A stretch of 64,000 bases of DNA from Aphanomyces cochlioides. Lineage: Eukaryota; Oomycota; Saprolegniomycetes; Saprolegniales; Verrucalvaceae. The position numbers and the translations under genes were made by a program. Where the stretch lies: the NCBI GenBank assembly GCA_019828595.1, contig JAHQRK010000016.1:1426001-1490000 (forward strand). The letters are read 5' to 3'. This document shows, piece by piece, positions 33,349 to 45,185 of this stretch (position 1 is its first letter; each line of letters starts with the position of its first letter). Below the pieces are notes generated by a model, which worked only from the letters and a program-made list of their open reading frames with translations, made no database searches and was not told the origin of the DNA.

Positions 33349-36300
33349 ATGAGTGACAACAACTTCTCCGATGTCCCAACTGAACTCGTGGACTGGGACC
33401 CACAAATCATCTCCCTCAACACCAATGGCTTCTCCAACAGTCATCGGTACATCCTCGACAAACTATCAAGTGTTCACGACGTTTCCTTTATCCAAGAAAC
33501 CCGTTTCCGCACGCCAAGTCTCCACGACCGTGTTGCGTTCCATTGGCAACGCATCACAAACCACGAAGGCTCTTTGTTCTTTGAAGAGCCTATTTACCCT
33601 GAAGTATTCACGTCGCCAGCCACTGGAGGTCTGGCTACGTTGATACATCCTCACTCTCCTTTGAAGAACGCCACTCAAGTCCCTCATGACAACCCAGTGC
33701 TTCGTGGTCGTTATCTACAAGTGCGATGTACTCTGGGTCCACTGACAGTCGTTCTCCACAATATCTATGCGCCGGCAGCCTTCCAAGAACGAGCAAGTTA
33801 CTTCGAAGAATTGCCACGCGACTTTCCTCCACATGCGCTCCACATTGTTGGAGGAGATTTCAACTGCACTCTCAACAAAGATTTGGATTCGTTGAGACCC
33901 AGTACCTCCACCATGGCCGGCACCCTTCAACTGGAACAATGGATGCACAGTTTGTCTCTGGTGGATCTGTTTCGCCGTCAAAACCCCGTGGCAAGAACCT
34001 TCACAAGTCCCACACTCACCAACCGACTTGACTACATCTTTTGTTCGTCCACCTTGGCGGGTCTTCGTCATTGGAAGGCGACGCACATGCCACACGTTCC
34101 ACAGGCTGACCACGTGGCTTGTCGTATCATCACAAAGCGTCAAACATTGCGCCATGGCTCTGGATCATGGAAAGCTCCAACTTGGCTACTTCGTCTACCA
34201 CGAGCGGCCGAGATTGTTCATGGATGTCTGGATCGATTTTTGGACAAGTCTCCAACATTCCACAATATCTCCAAGGCCTACGACATGCTGGTCAATGATA
34301 TCCGCTCCCAACTCAAAGAATTCCATTCTCAACGATTGGAGAAACAACGTCTGCCGTTGAAGAAGTTAGCTGTGGAGATCGCTTCGCTTTTGCAAGTCCC
34401 CAACATGCGTCAAGATGCAGTGCTGGTGGATCGAGTGCGAGACCTTCAAAAGCAAATTCACGAGCTGCAAGATCGAGACAAGCAGTTTCGTCAAGACCAG
34501 GCGTTCCAACTTCACTTGTACAAAGCAGAGCGCTCGTCCAAGTTCCACTTCATGTCTCCTGTCCCTACCCCCTTGAAGAAGACAGTCTTCAAAGAGTTGG
34601 TGGATGTCAATGGAAATGTTGTCTCCAATCAACAAGGCATGTCTGACGTCCTGGTCGACTACTACAAGGACTTGTTTGCAGCTCCCGAGGTGCAGCGATC
34701 TGGAGACGAAGTGTCGTCATTTCTGACCCCATTGACTCGACACAAGCAACTGCCAGAGCAAGCCCAGAAAGAGCTGTCGGCTCCCTTGCGCGCCAACGAG
34801 TTCTATCATGCTATTCGACACAGCAGTTCGAACTCAGCGCCAGGTCCCAACGCTCTGCCATTCGAAGTCCTCAAACTTGCACCTCACAAGTGGTCGTTGG
34901 TATTGGAGCTGCTATTCACACACCAGCTCCATTCTCACCCTCGCTTGACTCCCATGCAACTTGTCAGTACGCTGGTGTTGCTGCACAAGAAAGGCCCCAA
35001 GTCACAAGCCAAGAACTATCGGCCCATTAGCCTACTCAACACGGATGTGAAAATCCTGACGAGTATTCTGGCTTATCGACTTCAGCGCCACATTCGACAC
35101 ATCATCCACCCGGACCAGCAAGGCTTTATCCGTCGAAGCAATATCCAAACCAATATTGCACGACTGGATGACATGCTGCACCACATCAAACTACACAGTC
35201 CGTCCTCGATGGTGGCACTGCTTGACTTTGAGAAAGCTTTTGATCGCGTGGACCACGCGTACTTGCTCCGCGTCCTCCGTCACTATGGCTTTCCCGAAAC
35301 CTTTGTTGACATGGTTCGCGTACTGTACTCGGGCCGCAAGTCTCGCATCTTGGTGAACGGCTTCTTGTCCAAGCCAGTTCACATCTCACGCGGTGTGTTG
35401 CAAGGTGATCCACTGTCGCCACTTCTGTTTGTGATCGCTTTGGAACCGATGTGCCAACTCCTACGGCAACACTCCAACTATGGCATCAAGTGTGGGGATC
35501 GCTACCACACTGGGAGTTACTTTGCCGACGACTCGCAACTCTATGCGGCAAATGAGACGTGCCTCCACCGGCAGCTTGCATTGGTTCAAACCTTTTGCGA
35601 CAAGTCTGGTTTCCGACTCAACGTAGACAAGACCCAAATTCTGACCTACAGCCAGTTGAATGGGAACCTTGCCTCACTACAAGTTACTTCCGACAGTCCC
35701 GTGAAGGCTCTTGGTATCTTGGTTGCGCCCAATCTTTCTCCATTGGCACGTTTCAATTACGTGTTTGAGAAGTTTGTGGCTCGCTTGTCTTTGTGGCTCT
35801 ACAAGGCTCGAACCATGGCCGGAAAAGTCACTATCCTGCACAGCATATGTCTGCCTGTGTTATGGTACCAACTGGCTTTTGTCCCTGCCGACAAAGACCT
35901 GGCCAAAAAGATCGACAAGGCCATGCTTCAATTTATGCATGGTGAAGAAATCAACCCATCCTCCTCTGTCCATGGCCTCCGTTTGATCAAAAAGGAGATC
36001 CTATTCATGCCGAAGAAGTCCGGTGGCTTAGGCCTGCACCATGCACTTGCTTTATGGCAACAACACAACCGCTCTGTCATGATCAGATGCATTCAAGCCA
36101 TCACCACCCCACCCCGCAAGTCTGCCATGTCCGCCTGGATTACGCCGGGCTATACTCTCCTCGAGAAGGCTTTTCATCCATGGGGTTCCCCCGAGATCTC
36201 CTCTTGGCAAATGGCTCTTCTGCATTCATCAGACAACTGTACAAGAATCCCAATATCACTCCAATGTGGAAAGCCTTATTGAGTAGCTGGTTTGAATCTC

Positions 36301-37403
36301 GCTGGACTCCGTACGGCTGTCCAAATCACATCTCATCTTTGGATGTTCCCCTTTGGCACAACTCGTATCTGCCTGGACTCGAAGACCTATACGATCAGTG
36401 CTCTACATCGACGCAAGACCAAGCCAATGTATTGGCGTCGCTTCACATCACGAAGTTGTCGCATTTGTTGACTCCGTGTCAGCGAGTTTGGCCAGCTTCG
36501 ATCTTGTTCGACAAAATCAACCGTGCCTGCCGCCAAGCCAATTTTGTCCCTCCAACGAAACAATGGATCTCAATCTTGGTGACCAAGTTATCACGATTGT
36601 TTGAGATTGTTTCTGAAGAGGATGCTCCCGTGTTCCACTTGCCGACGCCAAGCTCTGAATGGATGGAATGGCACTGGATGATACACCCTGACTCGAGTCC
36701 GATCTTGTTGGCGCTTGCGACTTCGAAATCGGCTAAGATCAGAGCTTCTCCAGCTGTCAGCTCGTCCATCCTTCCTACCAAGCATCTCAACCTGCCATCC
36801 AACTTTTACGAAGACCCCAAGCGCCTTACCCAACTTGCCGCCTTCCTCCAACCCGACCACATTCTCCCTCGATATGGAGAGTTCATTTTCAAGACCCTTC
36901 TCCGCGCCAACGCCATGCAATATCTGTTTCAGTACCAAGACCCCAAGCCGACGTGTGTCTTCTGTCGTGTCAATGAGACGTACGAGCATTTCCTGTTCTC
37001 TTGTGGATATGGTCAATCTGTTTGGTATTTTTTCAAGGCGATCCAGCGACTGCTCGAGTGTTCCTTTCCGTCAACGTGTCTGGAAATGTTCTACGAGACG
37101 CCCAAGCCGTCCGATGGATACTACATCCGTGGCTATCTGAAGATCTGGCCGATTGTCCGAGCCTGCGTGTATTATCAAATATGGCTCCAACGTGCCGATC
37201 GCACCTTTCGACCCGACCTCACAGCGAAGAGTCCGATGGAAGTTGCCATTCATGCTGCCTCTTTGATCAAGCTACATCTACAACACCTCCTGGTTGATCT
37301 CCCTCTCAAGAAGGGATACACCAAGGTATTCAATGTGCTCAAGCATCTATCTTCGGACCACTGGTTACGTCAACACATCATTCCTAACAGCGTCGTTTCA
37401 TGA
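33349..37403 (+). pseudogene. LINE ORF2 of E8, single-base frameshift
   Basis: Endonuclease and the whole reverse transcriptase are open from ATG 33349. A C is missing from the run at 36188-36192 (5 C instead of 6), so the frame ends at 36282, after about 977 residues. The C-terminal region with the zinc motif continues in another frame to the stop at 37401-37403. FADD and other catalytic motifs are retained in the first part. The same lesion is present in E9. Confidence 0.94.
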
Positions 37404-37549
37404 GAGAGCTGACGGCTCACTCACTTCATCTCCTGTCCAATGACCACTTTGCCATATTCTGTTTTCCAAGTTCTATTTATACAGTACGAGGCAAATTAGT
37501 AAGTCATTAGGGCCTTTGCTCAAAAATAAGGTTAATACAACTCATTTAA
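37404..37549 (+). other. 3'UTR of E8 with terminal inverted sequence
   Basis: Holds the post-stop hairpin with one stem mismatch (GAGAGAGC versus GCTCACTC), TATTTATA at 37474-37481 (TATAAATA on the other strand), the 14-mer 37484-37497, and the end GGTTAA(37530-37535)-N10-TTAA(37546-37549). The CC that completes TTAACC belongs to the target duplication. Confidence 0.85.
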
Positions 37550-38208
37550 CCATCTTGCGCTCAATAGTCTTGGTTGCAACAAGTGACTGAAACAAACTGA
37601 GGTCTTCATCTTGTGCGTACATAGCATGTGCAACGAGCTGAGGATCATCTCGCAAAATGCGTTGACATTCGGTGATACTGCCTTCGACTTTCTTGTCTCG
37701 AATGATCTTCTTCGCCAATTCGAGGTGGGCTGCAGCAGACTTGTCAAGTCGTTGTTTCTTCGCTTTGCCTTTGGTCTTTTTCGGGCGTGGCGCACTTGAA
37801 TCTTCCAATACAATTCGAGGCACTGCAAAGTCTTCAAACGAGAGTTCCACGTCGTCTTCTTCGAGGATATGAAAACGGTTGGATGTCGGCAGGGGATCCA
37901 AACGTGGGGACGAAGGCAAAGTACGTTTTGGAGCTGGTCCAGACCGGTAGCCCGTTACCAATTGAAGGTCCAGCGAGTTCTTGGGCTGCTCACTTGGTGG
38001 AGCAAGAGCGGGCGATTCGTTGGTAGACATTTCCACATCTTCTTGTTGTTTGTCTTGTCCATTGTTGTTAGGGGGATCGCTGTCACCAGACATATCGACA
38101 TCAGAGCCATGAGAAGGAGCTGTTGGCTGTGGTTGTTCATCTTGACCATCTTCAGATGCCTCAGTTGAGTCGGCCTTGCCTTCCGCATTTGTTCCAGGGT
38201 CTTGATCA
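37550..38208 (-). pseudogene. E7 middle segment: ORF1 codons between E8 and E9
   Basis: Minus-strand ORF1 stretch (DQDPGTNAEGK region to VATKTIERK) bounded by the E8 duplication (37550-37563) and the E9 duplication (38194-38208). The frame is open. One Asn-to-Asp change (QRLDKSAAA) marks this copy. Confidence 0.9.
38194..38208. repeat. Target-site duplication of E9, left copy
   Basis: CCAGGGTCTTGATCA, 15 bp, repeated exactly at 43187-43201. It shows that E9 is a genuine 5'-truncated retrotransposition event. Confidence 0.95.
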
Positions 38209-38909
38209 CGCCACGCCCGAAAAAGACCAAAGGCAAAGCGAAGAAACAACGACTTAACAAGTCTGCTGCAGCCCACCTCGAATTGGCGAAGAAGATCATT
38301 CGAGACAAGAAAGTCGAAGGCAGTATCACCGAATGTCAACGCATTTTGCGAGATGATCCTCAGCTCGTTGCACATGCTATGTACGCACAAGATGAAGACC
38401 TCAGTTTGTTTCAGTCACTTGTTGCAACCAAGACTATTGAGCGCAAGATGGCTTTGTTAAAAGCTCAAGGCAAGCCTCACAACTACAAACATCACGTCAA
38501 CTTCATGGCTCAATACAAGATTCACCCGTCAGAAATCTTGGAAGAATTGACCACGGACATACCAGAGATCAAGCGCATCCTCTTTGCACTTGCTACGATT
38601 GACTTATTCCTCTCAAATCGGGCCCCAGACCTCTACACAAACTCGGAGGCACTGACTGTTCTATTGAACCAAGAAGCAACAAGATTGCCTGACACCAACT
38701 GCTTGACGGACTGGTCGCTGTTTGCTTTGATCGAAAACTTCAGCGACAATCTCGAGAAGTTCACTTTGCCGGCTCCCGTCTTGTCGGCCATCTCGATGCT
38801 CAAAAGCATCACCAACAATTACCACATCGACGAGCTCTGCAGCAAAGCTCACCACTCCATGAACGCCGACGAAATTGATCCCCTCGATTTGGAGGACGAT
38901 CAACTCTAA
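38209..38909 (+). pseudogene. LINE ORF1 C-terminal fragment of E9
   Basis: About 233 codons from PRPKKTKGK to DLEDDQL, stop at 38907-38909. It lacks the N-terminal three quarters and the element promoter region because of 5' truncation. Confidence 0.9.
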
Positions 38910-38987
38910 GGCTTCTATCCCCTGCTTCAATCCATTTCAACCTCCCCTCTCACCCCTCCATTCTACTCATTTTCATCTGTACTCGTG

Positions 38988-41900
38988 ATGAGTGACAACA
39001 ACTTCTCCGATGTCCCAACTGAACTCGTGGACTGGGACCCACAAATCATCTCCCTCAACACCAATGGCTTCTCCAACAGTCATCGGTACATCCTCGACAA
39101 ACTATCAAGTGTTCACGACGTTTCCTTTATCCAAGAAACCCGTTTCCGCACGCCAAGTCTCCACGACCGTGTTGCGTTCCATTGGCAACGCATCACAAAC
39201 CACGAAGGCTCTTTGTTCTTTGAAGAGCCTATTTACCCTGAAGTATTCACGTCGCCAGCCACTGGAGGTCTGGCTACGTTGATACATCCTCACTCTCCTT
39301 TGAAGAACGCCACTCAAGTCCCTCATGACAACCCAGTGCTTCGTGGTCGTTATCTACAAGTGCGATGTACTCTGGGTCCACTGACAGTCGTTCTCCACAA
39401 TATCTATGCGCCGGCAGCCTTCCAAGAACGAGCAAGTTACTTCGAAGAATTGCCACGCGACTTTCCTCCACATGCGCTCCACATTGTTGGAGGAGATTTC
39501 AACTGCACTCTCAACAAAGATTTGGATTCGTTGAGACCCAGTACCTCCACCATGGCCGGCACCCTTCAACTGGAACAATGGATGCACAGTTTGTCTCTGG
39601 TGGATCTGTTTCGCCGTCAAAACCCCGTGGCAAGAACCTTCACAAGTCCCACACTCACCAACCGACTCGACTACATCTTTTGTTCGTCCACCTTGGCGGG
39701 TCTTCGTCATTGGAAGGCGACGCACATGCCACACGTTCCACAGGCTGACCACGTGGCTTGTCGTATCATCACAAAGCGTCAAACATTGCGCCATGGCTCT
39801 GGATCATGGAAAGCTCCAACTTGGCTACTTCGTCTACCACGAGCGGCCGAGATTGTTCATGGATGTCTGGATCGATTTTTGGACAAGTCTCCAACATTCC
39901 ACAATATCTCCAAGGCCTACGACATGCTGGTCAATGATATCCGCTCCCAACTCAAAGAATTCCATTCTCAACGATTGGAGAAACAACGTCTGCCGTTGAA
40001 GAAGTTAGCTGTGGAGATCGCTTCGCTTTTGCAAGTCCCCAACATGCGTCAAGATGCAGTGCTGGTGGATCGAGTGCGAGACCTTCAAAAGCAAATTCAC
40101 GAGCTGCAAGATCGAGACAAGCAGTTTCGTCAAGACCAGGCGTTCCAACTTCACTTGTACAAAGCAGAGCGCTCGTCCAAGTGCCACTTCATGTCTCCTG
40201 TCCCTACCCCCTTGAAGAAGACAGTCTTCAAAGAGTTGGTGGATGTCAATGGAAATGTTGTCTCCAATCAACAAGGCATGTCTGACGTCCTGGTCGACTA
40301 CTACAAGGACTTGTTTGCAGCTCCCGAGGTGCAGCGATCTGGAGACGAAGTCGTCATTTCTGACCCCATTGACTCGACACAAGCAACTGCCAGAGCAAGC
40401 CCAGAAAGAGCTGTCGGCTCCCTTGCGCGCCAACGAGTTCTATCATGCTATTCGACACAGCAGTTCGAACTCAGCGCCAGGTCCCAACGCTCTGCCATTC
40501 GAAGTCCTCAAACTTGCACCTCACAAGTGGTCGTTGGTATTGGAGCTGCTATTCACACACCAGCTCCATTCTCACCCTCGCTTGACTCCCATGCAACTTG
40601 TCAGTACGCTGGTGTTGCTGCACAAGAAAGGCCCCAAGTCACAAGCCAAGAACTATCGGCCCATTAGCCTACTCAACACGGATGTGAAAATCCTGACGAG
40701 TATTCTGGCTTATCGACTCCAGCGCCACATTCGACACATCATCCACCCGGACCAGCAAGGCTTTATCCGTCGAAGCAATATCCAAACCAATATTGCACGA
40801 CTGGATGACATGCTGCACCACATCAAACTACACAGTCCGTCCTCGATGGTGGCACTGCTTGACTTTGAGAAAGCTTTTGATCGCGTGGACCACGCGTACT
40901 TGCTCCGCGTCCTCCGTCACTATGGCTTTCCCGAAACCTTTGTTGACATGGTTCGCGTACTGTACTCGGGCCGCAAGTCTCGCATCTTGGTGAACGGCTT
41001 CTTGTCCAAGCCAGTTCACATCTCACGCGGTGTGTTGCAAGGTGATCCACTGTCGCCACTTCTGTTTGTGATCGCTTTGGAACCGATGTGCCAACTCCTA
41101 CGGCAACACTCCAACTATGGCATCAAGTGTGGGGATCGCTACCACACTGGGAGTTACTTTGCCGACGACTCGCAACTCTATGCGGCAAATGAGACGTGCC
41201 TCCACCGGCAGCTTGCATTGGTTCAAACCTTTTGCGACAAGTCTGGTTTCCGACTCAACGTAGACAAGACCCAAATTCTGACCTACAGCCAGTTGAATGG
41301 GAACCTTGCCTCACTACAAGTTACTTCCGACAGTCCCGTGAAGGCTCTTGGTATCTTGGTTGCGCCCAATCTTTCTCCATTGGCACGTTTCAATTACGTG
41401 TTTGAGAAGTTTGTGGCTCGCTTGTCTTTGTGGCTCTACAAGGCTCGAACCATGGCCGGAAAAGTCACTATCCTGCACAGCATATGTCTGCCTGTGTTAT
41501 GGTACCAACTGGCTTTTGTCCCTGCCGACAAAGACCTGGCCAAAAAGATCGACAAGGCCATGCTTCAATTTATGCATGGTGAAGAAATCAACCCATCCTC
41601 CTCTGTCCATGGCCTCCGTTTGATCAAAAAGGAGATCCTATTCATGCCGAAGAAGTCCGGTGGCTTAGGCCTGCACCATGCACTTGCTTTATGGCAACAA
41701 CACAACCGCTCTGTCATGATCAGATGCATTCAAGCCATCACCACCCCACCCCGCAAGTCTGCCATGTCCGCCTGGATTACGCCGGGCTATACTCTCCTCG
41801 AGAAGGCTTTTCATCCATGGGGTTCCCCCGAGATCTCCTCTTGGCAAATGGCTCTTCTGCATTCATCAGACAACTGTACAAGAATCCCAATATCACTCCA

Positions 41901-43040
41901 ATGTGGAAAGCCTTATTGAGTAGCTGGTTTGAATCCCGCTGGACTCCGTACGGCTGTCCAAATCACATCTCATCTTTGGATGTTCCCCTTTGGCACAACT
42001 CGTATCTGCCTGGACTCGAAGACCTATACGATCAGTGCTCTACATCGACGCAAGACCAAACCAATGTATTGGCGTCGCTTCACATCACGAAGTTGTCGCA
42101 TTTGTTGACTCCGTGTCAGCGAGTTTGGCCAGCTTCGATCTTGTTCGACAAAATCAACCGTGCCTGCCGCCAAGCCAATTTTGTCCCTCCAACGAAACAA
42201 TGGATCTCAATCTTGGTGACCAAGTTATCACGATTGTTTGAGATTGTTTCTGAAGAGGATGCTCCCGTGTTCCACTTGCCGACGCCAAGCTCTGAATGGA
42301 TGGAATGGCACTGGATGATACACCCTGACTCGAGTCCGATCTTGTTGGCGCTTGCGACTTCGAAATCGGCTAAGATCAGAGCTTCTCCAGCTGTCAGCTC
42401 GTCCATCCTTCCTACCAAGCATCTCAACCTGCCATCCAACTTTTACGAAGACCCCAAGCGCCTTACCCAACTTGCCGCCTTCCTCCAACCCGACCACATT
42501 CTCCCTCGATATGGAGAGTTCATTTTCAAGACCCTTCTCCGCGCCAACGCCATGCAATATCTGTTTCAGTACCAAGACCCCAAGCCGACGTGTGTCTTCT
42601 GTCGTGTCAATGAGACGTACGAGCATTTCCTGTTCTCTTGTGGATATGGTCAATCTGTTTGGTATTTCTTCAAGGCGATCCAGCGACTGCTCGAGTGTTC
42701 CTTTCCGTCCACGTGTCTGGAAATGTTCTACGAGACGCCCAAGCCGTCCGATGGATACTACATCCGTGGCTATCTGAAGATCTGGCCGATTGTCCGAGCC
42801 TGCGTGTATTATCAAATATGGCTCCAACGTGCCGATCGCACCTTTCGACCCGACCTCACAGCGAAGAGTCCGATGGAAGTTGCCATTCATGCTGCCTCTT
42901 TGATCAAGCTACATCTACAACAGCTCCTGGTTGATCTCCCTCTCAAGAAGGGATACACCAAGGTATTCAATGTGCTCAAGCATCTATCTTCGGACCACTG
43001 GTTACGTCAACACATCATTCCTAACAGCGTCGTTTCATGA
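38988..43040 (+). pseudogene. LINE ORF2 of E9, two frameshifts
   Basis: ATG at 38988. A 2-bp loss at 40351 (GACGAAGTCGTC for GACGAAGTGTCGTC) precedes the reverse transcriptase, and the C run at 41825-41829 has lost one C as in E8. The reverse transcriptase frame between these (to 41919) retains FADD and GDPLSP. The zinc-motif frame runs to the stop at 43038-43040. There is also one Phe-to-Cys change (SSKCHF). Not expected to make a functional protein. Confidence 0.93.
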
Positions 43041-43186
43041 GAGAGCTGACGGCTCACTCACTTCATCTCCTGTCCAATGACCACTTTGCCATATCCTGTT
43101 TTCCAAGTTCTATTTATACAGTACGAGGCAAATTAGTAAGTCATTAGGGCCTTTGCTCAAAAATAAGGTTAATACAACTCATTTAA

Positions 43187-45184
43187 CCAGGGTCTTGATC
43201 ATGATCGTCTCCATCATGTTCAGGTTCTTTTTCTCCTGACGGAGGAGATTTTGCCGCTGCCTTGGCCGCTTTTGCCTTCGCTTTTTCAGCCTTGGCCTCT
43301 GCACGTCGTGAAACAATCGACGGAGGCAATGTCTTGTTCAGAGCAGCGATCTTGTGCTGAAACACGACGACAAAAGGCTGACCCGACGGATCCGTAATGG
43401 TGATTTCGCGTAGTGCGTCGCCGGATTTTGGCACCAACACTGCAGGAGGCGCAGACGACTTGAAAATGACTCTCAAATGCGGCGACTTGATGTTCTGACC
43501 AGCAGTAGGGTTGAATGCTGCTATCACTGACTTGGTCAATGCAGCCATTTTCTTGACAATCGCCTTGGCCATCGAAGGGTGACTGACCTTGTTGAACGTA
43601 ACGTAGTAGTTGTTGCCATAACGCGAGTATTTGGGAACCAGGAAGTCTTTGCCACCAAGTCGAAACGTTGTGCCTCCCATTTCCACGCACGTAGACAAGT
43701 TGTAACTTGAGATCACAATGGTCTGTGGGTTCTTCTTGTGGATCAAAATGTTCGGAAATTTGGAGCCCCATAACGAACCAGGATTTTCCTTGACAAATTG
43801 ATCGCAGATGACTTTTTCGGACCAGTCCTTGTAGCCTTCGCCCAACTTGACCGTAAGCTCGTACACTTGGGACTGGGGAGTGAGCAAAATGTTTTCAATG
43901 AAGGCGTCCATGTCACCAGAGTCTTTGTAGAATGCGTCCGCCATGGCCTCGCATCGCGCAATATCGTCATCGGCAATAGCATGAGCACCAGTGTTGCGAT
44001 GTTTCGCGCCTTTGGGGGCATTGCCTTGCTTGGAATCTTTCTTGGACGAAGCTGAATCCTTGCCGGGAGCCTTTTGCGTCCATGGATTGGCCTTTTCAGC
44101 GTTTTGTTGCTCTTGATCGCCTTGTATTTTGTCTGCCGCGGTAGGAGGATCAACAGCGCCATTTCCTTGAGCAACGGATTTGTCGACAATGTCTTGATTT
44201 GACTGGTCATTGTCATTGTTTGTCGATTGTTCCTCTTGAATAACTTCTCCAGGAGTATCACACGGCTTCGCTTGGCCGTTAATGTCGCCTGACCCATCAA
44301 CCTCAGAGTGAATTTGAGTATTTCCCTCGTCGGTTAAGGCCTCGGTTTCAGTAGAATCCTTCCCCTCGGCGTCTCCAGAGACCATATCCACGTCCTCTTG
44401 AGATTTTTCTTCTTCCTCTCCCGTTCTAGGAGGCTCAGCACAGGGGGCGACGCGGTTGGTGGCTGCTGGCTCAGTCCCATTGGTCACGAGAAAGGCCGGG
44501 GCCAGACCCCCAGTGACAGGGGTAGAAGGGGAATCCATGCCATCCCCGCAGCACGGTGACTGGGGTACACCATTGCTCCGGCGAGAACCCAAATCGGGAT
44601 ACCGCCCCCGCCCCTCCGAAGAGGCCCCTGGGGGGAAGTAGACAGAACCGCAGGGTGTGCCCATAGGGGGGGCCCTCGTAGCCTCTAGGGCTGGCATGGA
44701 CCCCGTTTTCTCGCCGCCTTCACTGGGGATCGACTCCAATTGGAGTCCAGGGAAGCAGCCACCACAGGCACAAGGCCCCAGTGGTTCGCCCTCCTGAGTG
44801 AGGGCTTCGCTAGACAAGTTAACGACAGTGGTCTGGGGGTCAACCACTGACCCACTGAGGTTGACCCCCCCTGGAACTCCGGCGAGTGGAGCACCAGGTG
44901 AAGCGCTGGGGGAGCGAGACGCAGATTGGTCTCCAGAGACGCTGTTGGGGTCGAACTCGACCTCCACTTCGGCCCTAGGGTTAGGTGTAGCGACATTACT
45001 CACACCACTTCCGCCATCCTGATTGGACGACGAAAGTGGGTGAGGTGATACAATACCTGGAATGATGGTGACTCCGTGAGTGTTGGTCTCACGGAGCTCG
45101 GAACAGCTGTTGGCGTTGGACATTTTGAGCGCGGCGGCACTTGATAACTTCTTGACTTGAGGGGTACGAGGCAAATTCGGAAGT
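43187..45184 (-). mobile_element. LINE copy E7, 5' segment
   Basis: Completes E7 from the E9 duplication to its 5' terminus (ACTTCCG reversed, ending 45184). It holds ORF1 codons 1 to about 660 and the leader. Confidence 0.93.
43202..45123 (-). pseudogene. LINE ORF1 N-terminal part of E7
   Basis: ATG at 45121-45123, open down to the E9 insertion. Upstream, the frame is also open through the 5' leader into the duplicated E6 ORF1 unit, because the E6-E7 junction (PPNNN-ELPNLPRTP) happens to be in frame. It shares VATPNP and AKPCDTPG variants with E6 and E11. Confidence 0.88.
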
Positions 45185-45185
45185 T

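Larger units (their letters stand above)
30171..37549 (+). mobile_element. LINE copy E8, full length (7379 bp), inserted in E7 ORF1
   Basis: Best reference copy of the family: 5' end ACTTCCG at 30171, leader to 30231, ORF1 30232-33270, spacer, ORF2 33349-37403, 3'UTR to TTAA at 37549. It is flanked by a perfect 14-bp duplication. ORF1 is intact and ORF2 has one base missing. It shares several substitutions (PEVFTSP, AAFQERAS) and the same one-base loss with E9, so the two are close relatives. Confidence 0.97.
38209..43186 (+). mobile_element. LINE copy E9, 5'-truncated (4978 bp), inserted in E7 ORF1
   Basis: Starts inside ORF1 at the CGCCACGCCCGAAAAAG position, about 2.4 kb into the element, and runs to the 3' end. 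It has a perfect 15-bp duplication. Its diagnostic variants match E8, including the C-run deletion in ORF2. Confidence 0.95.
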
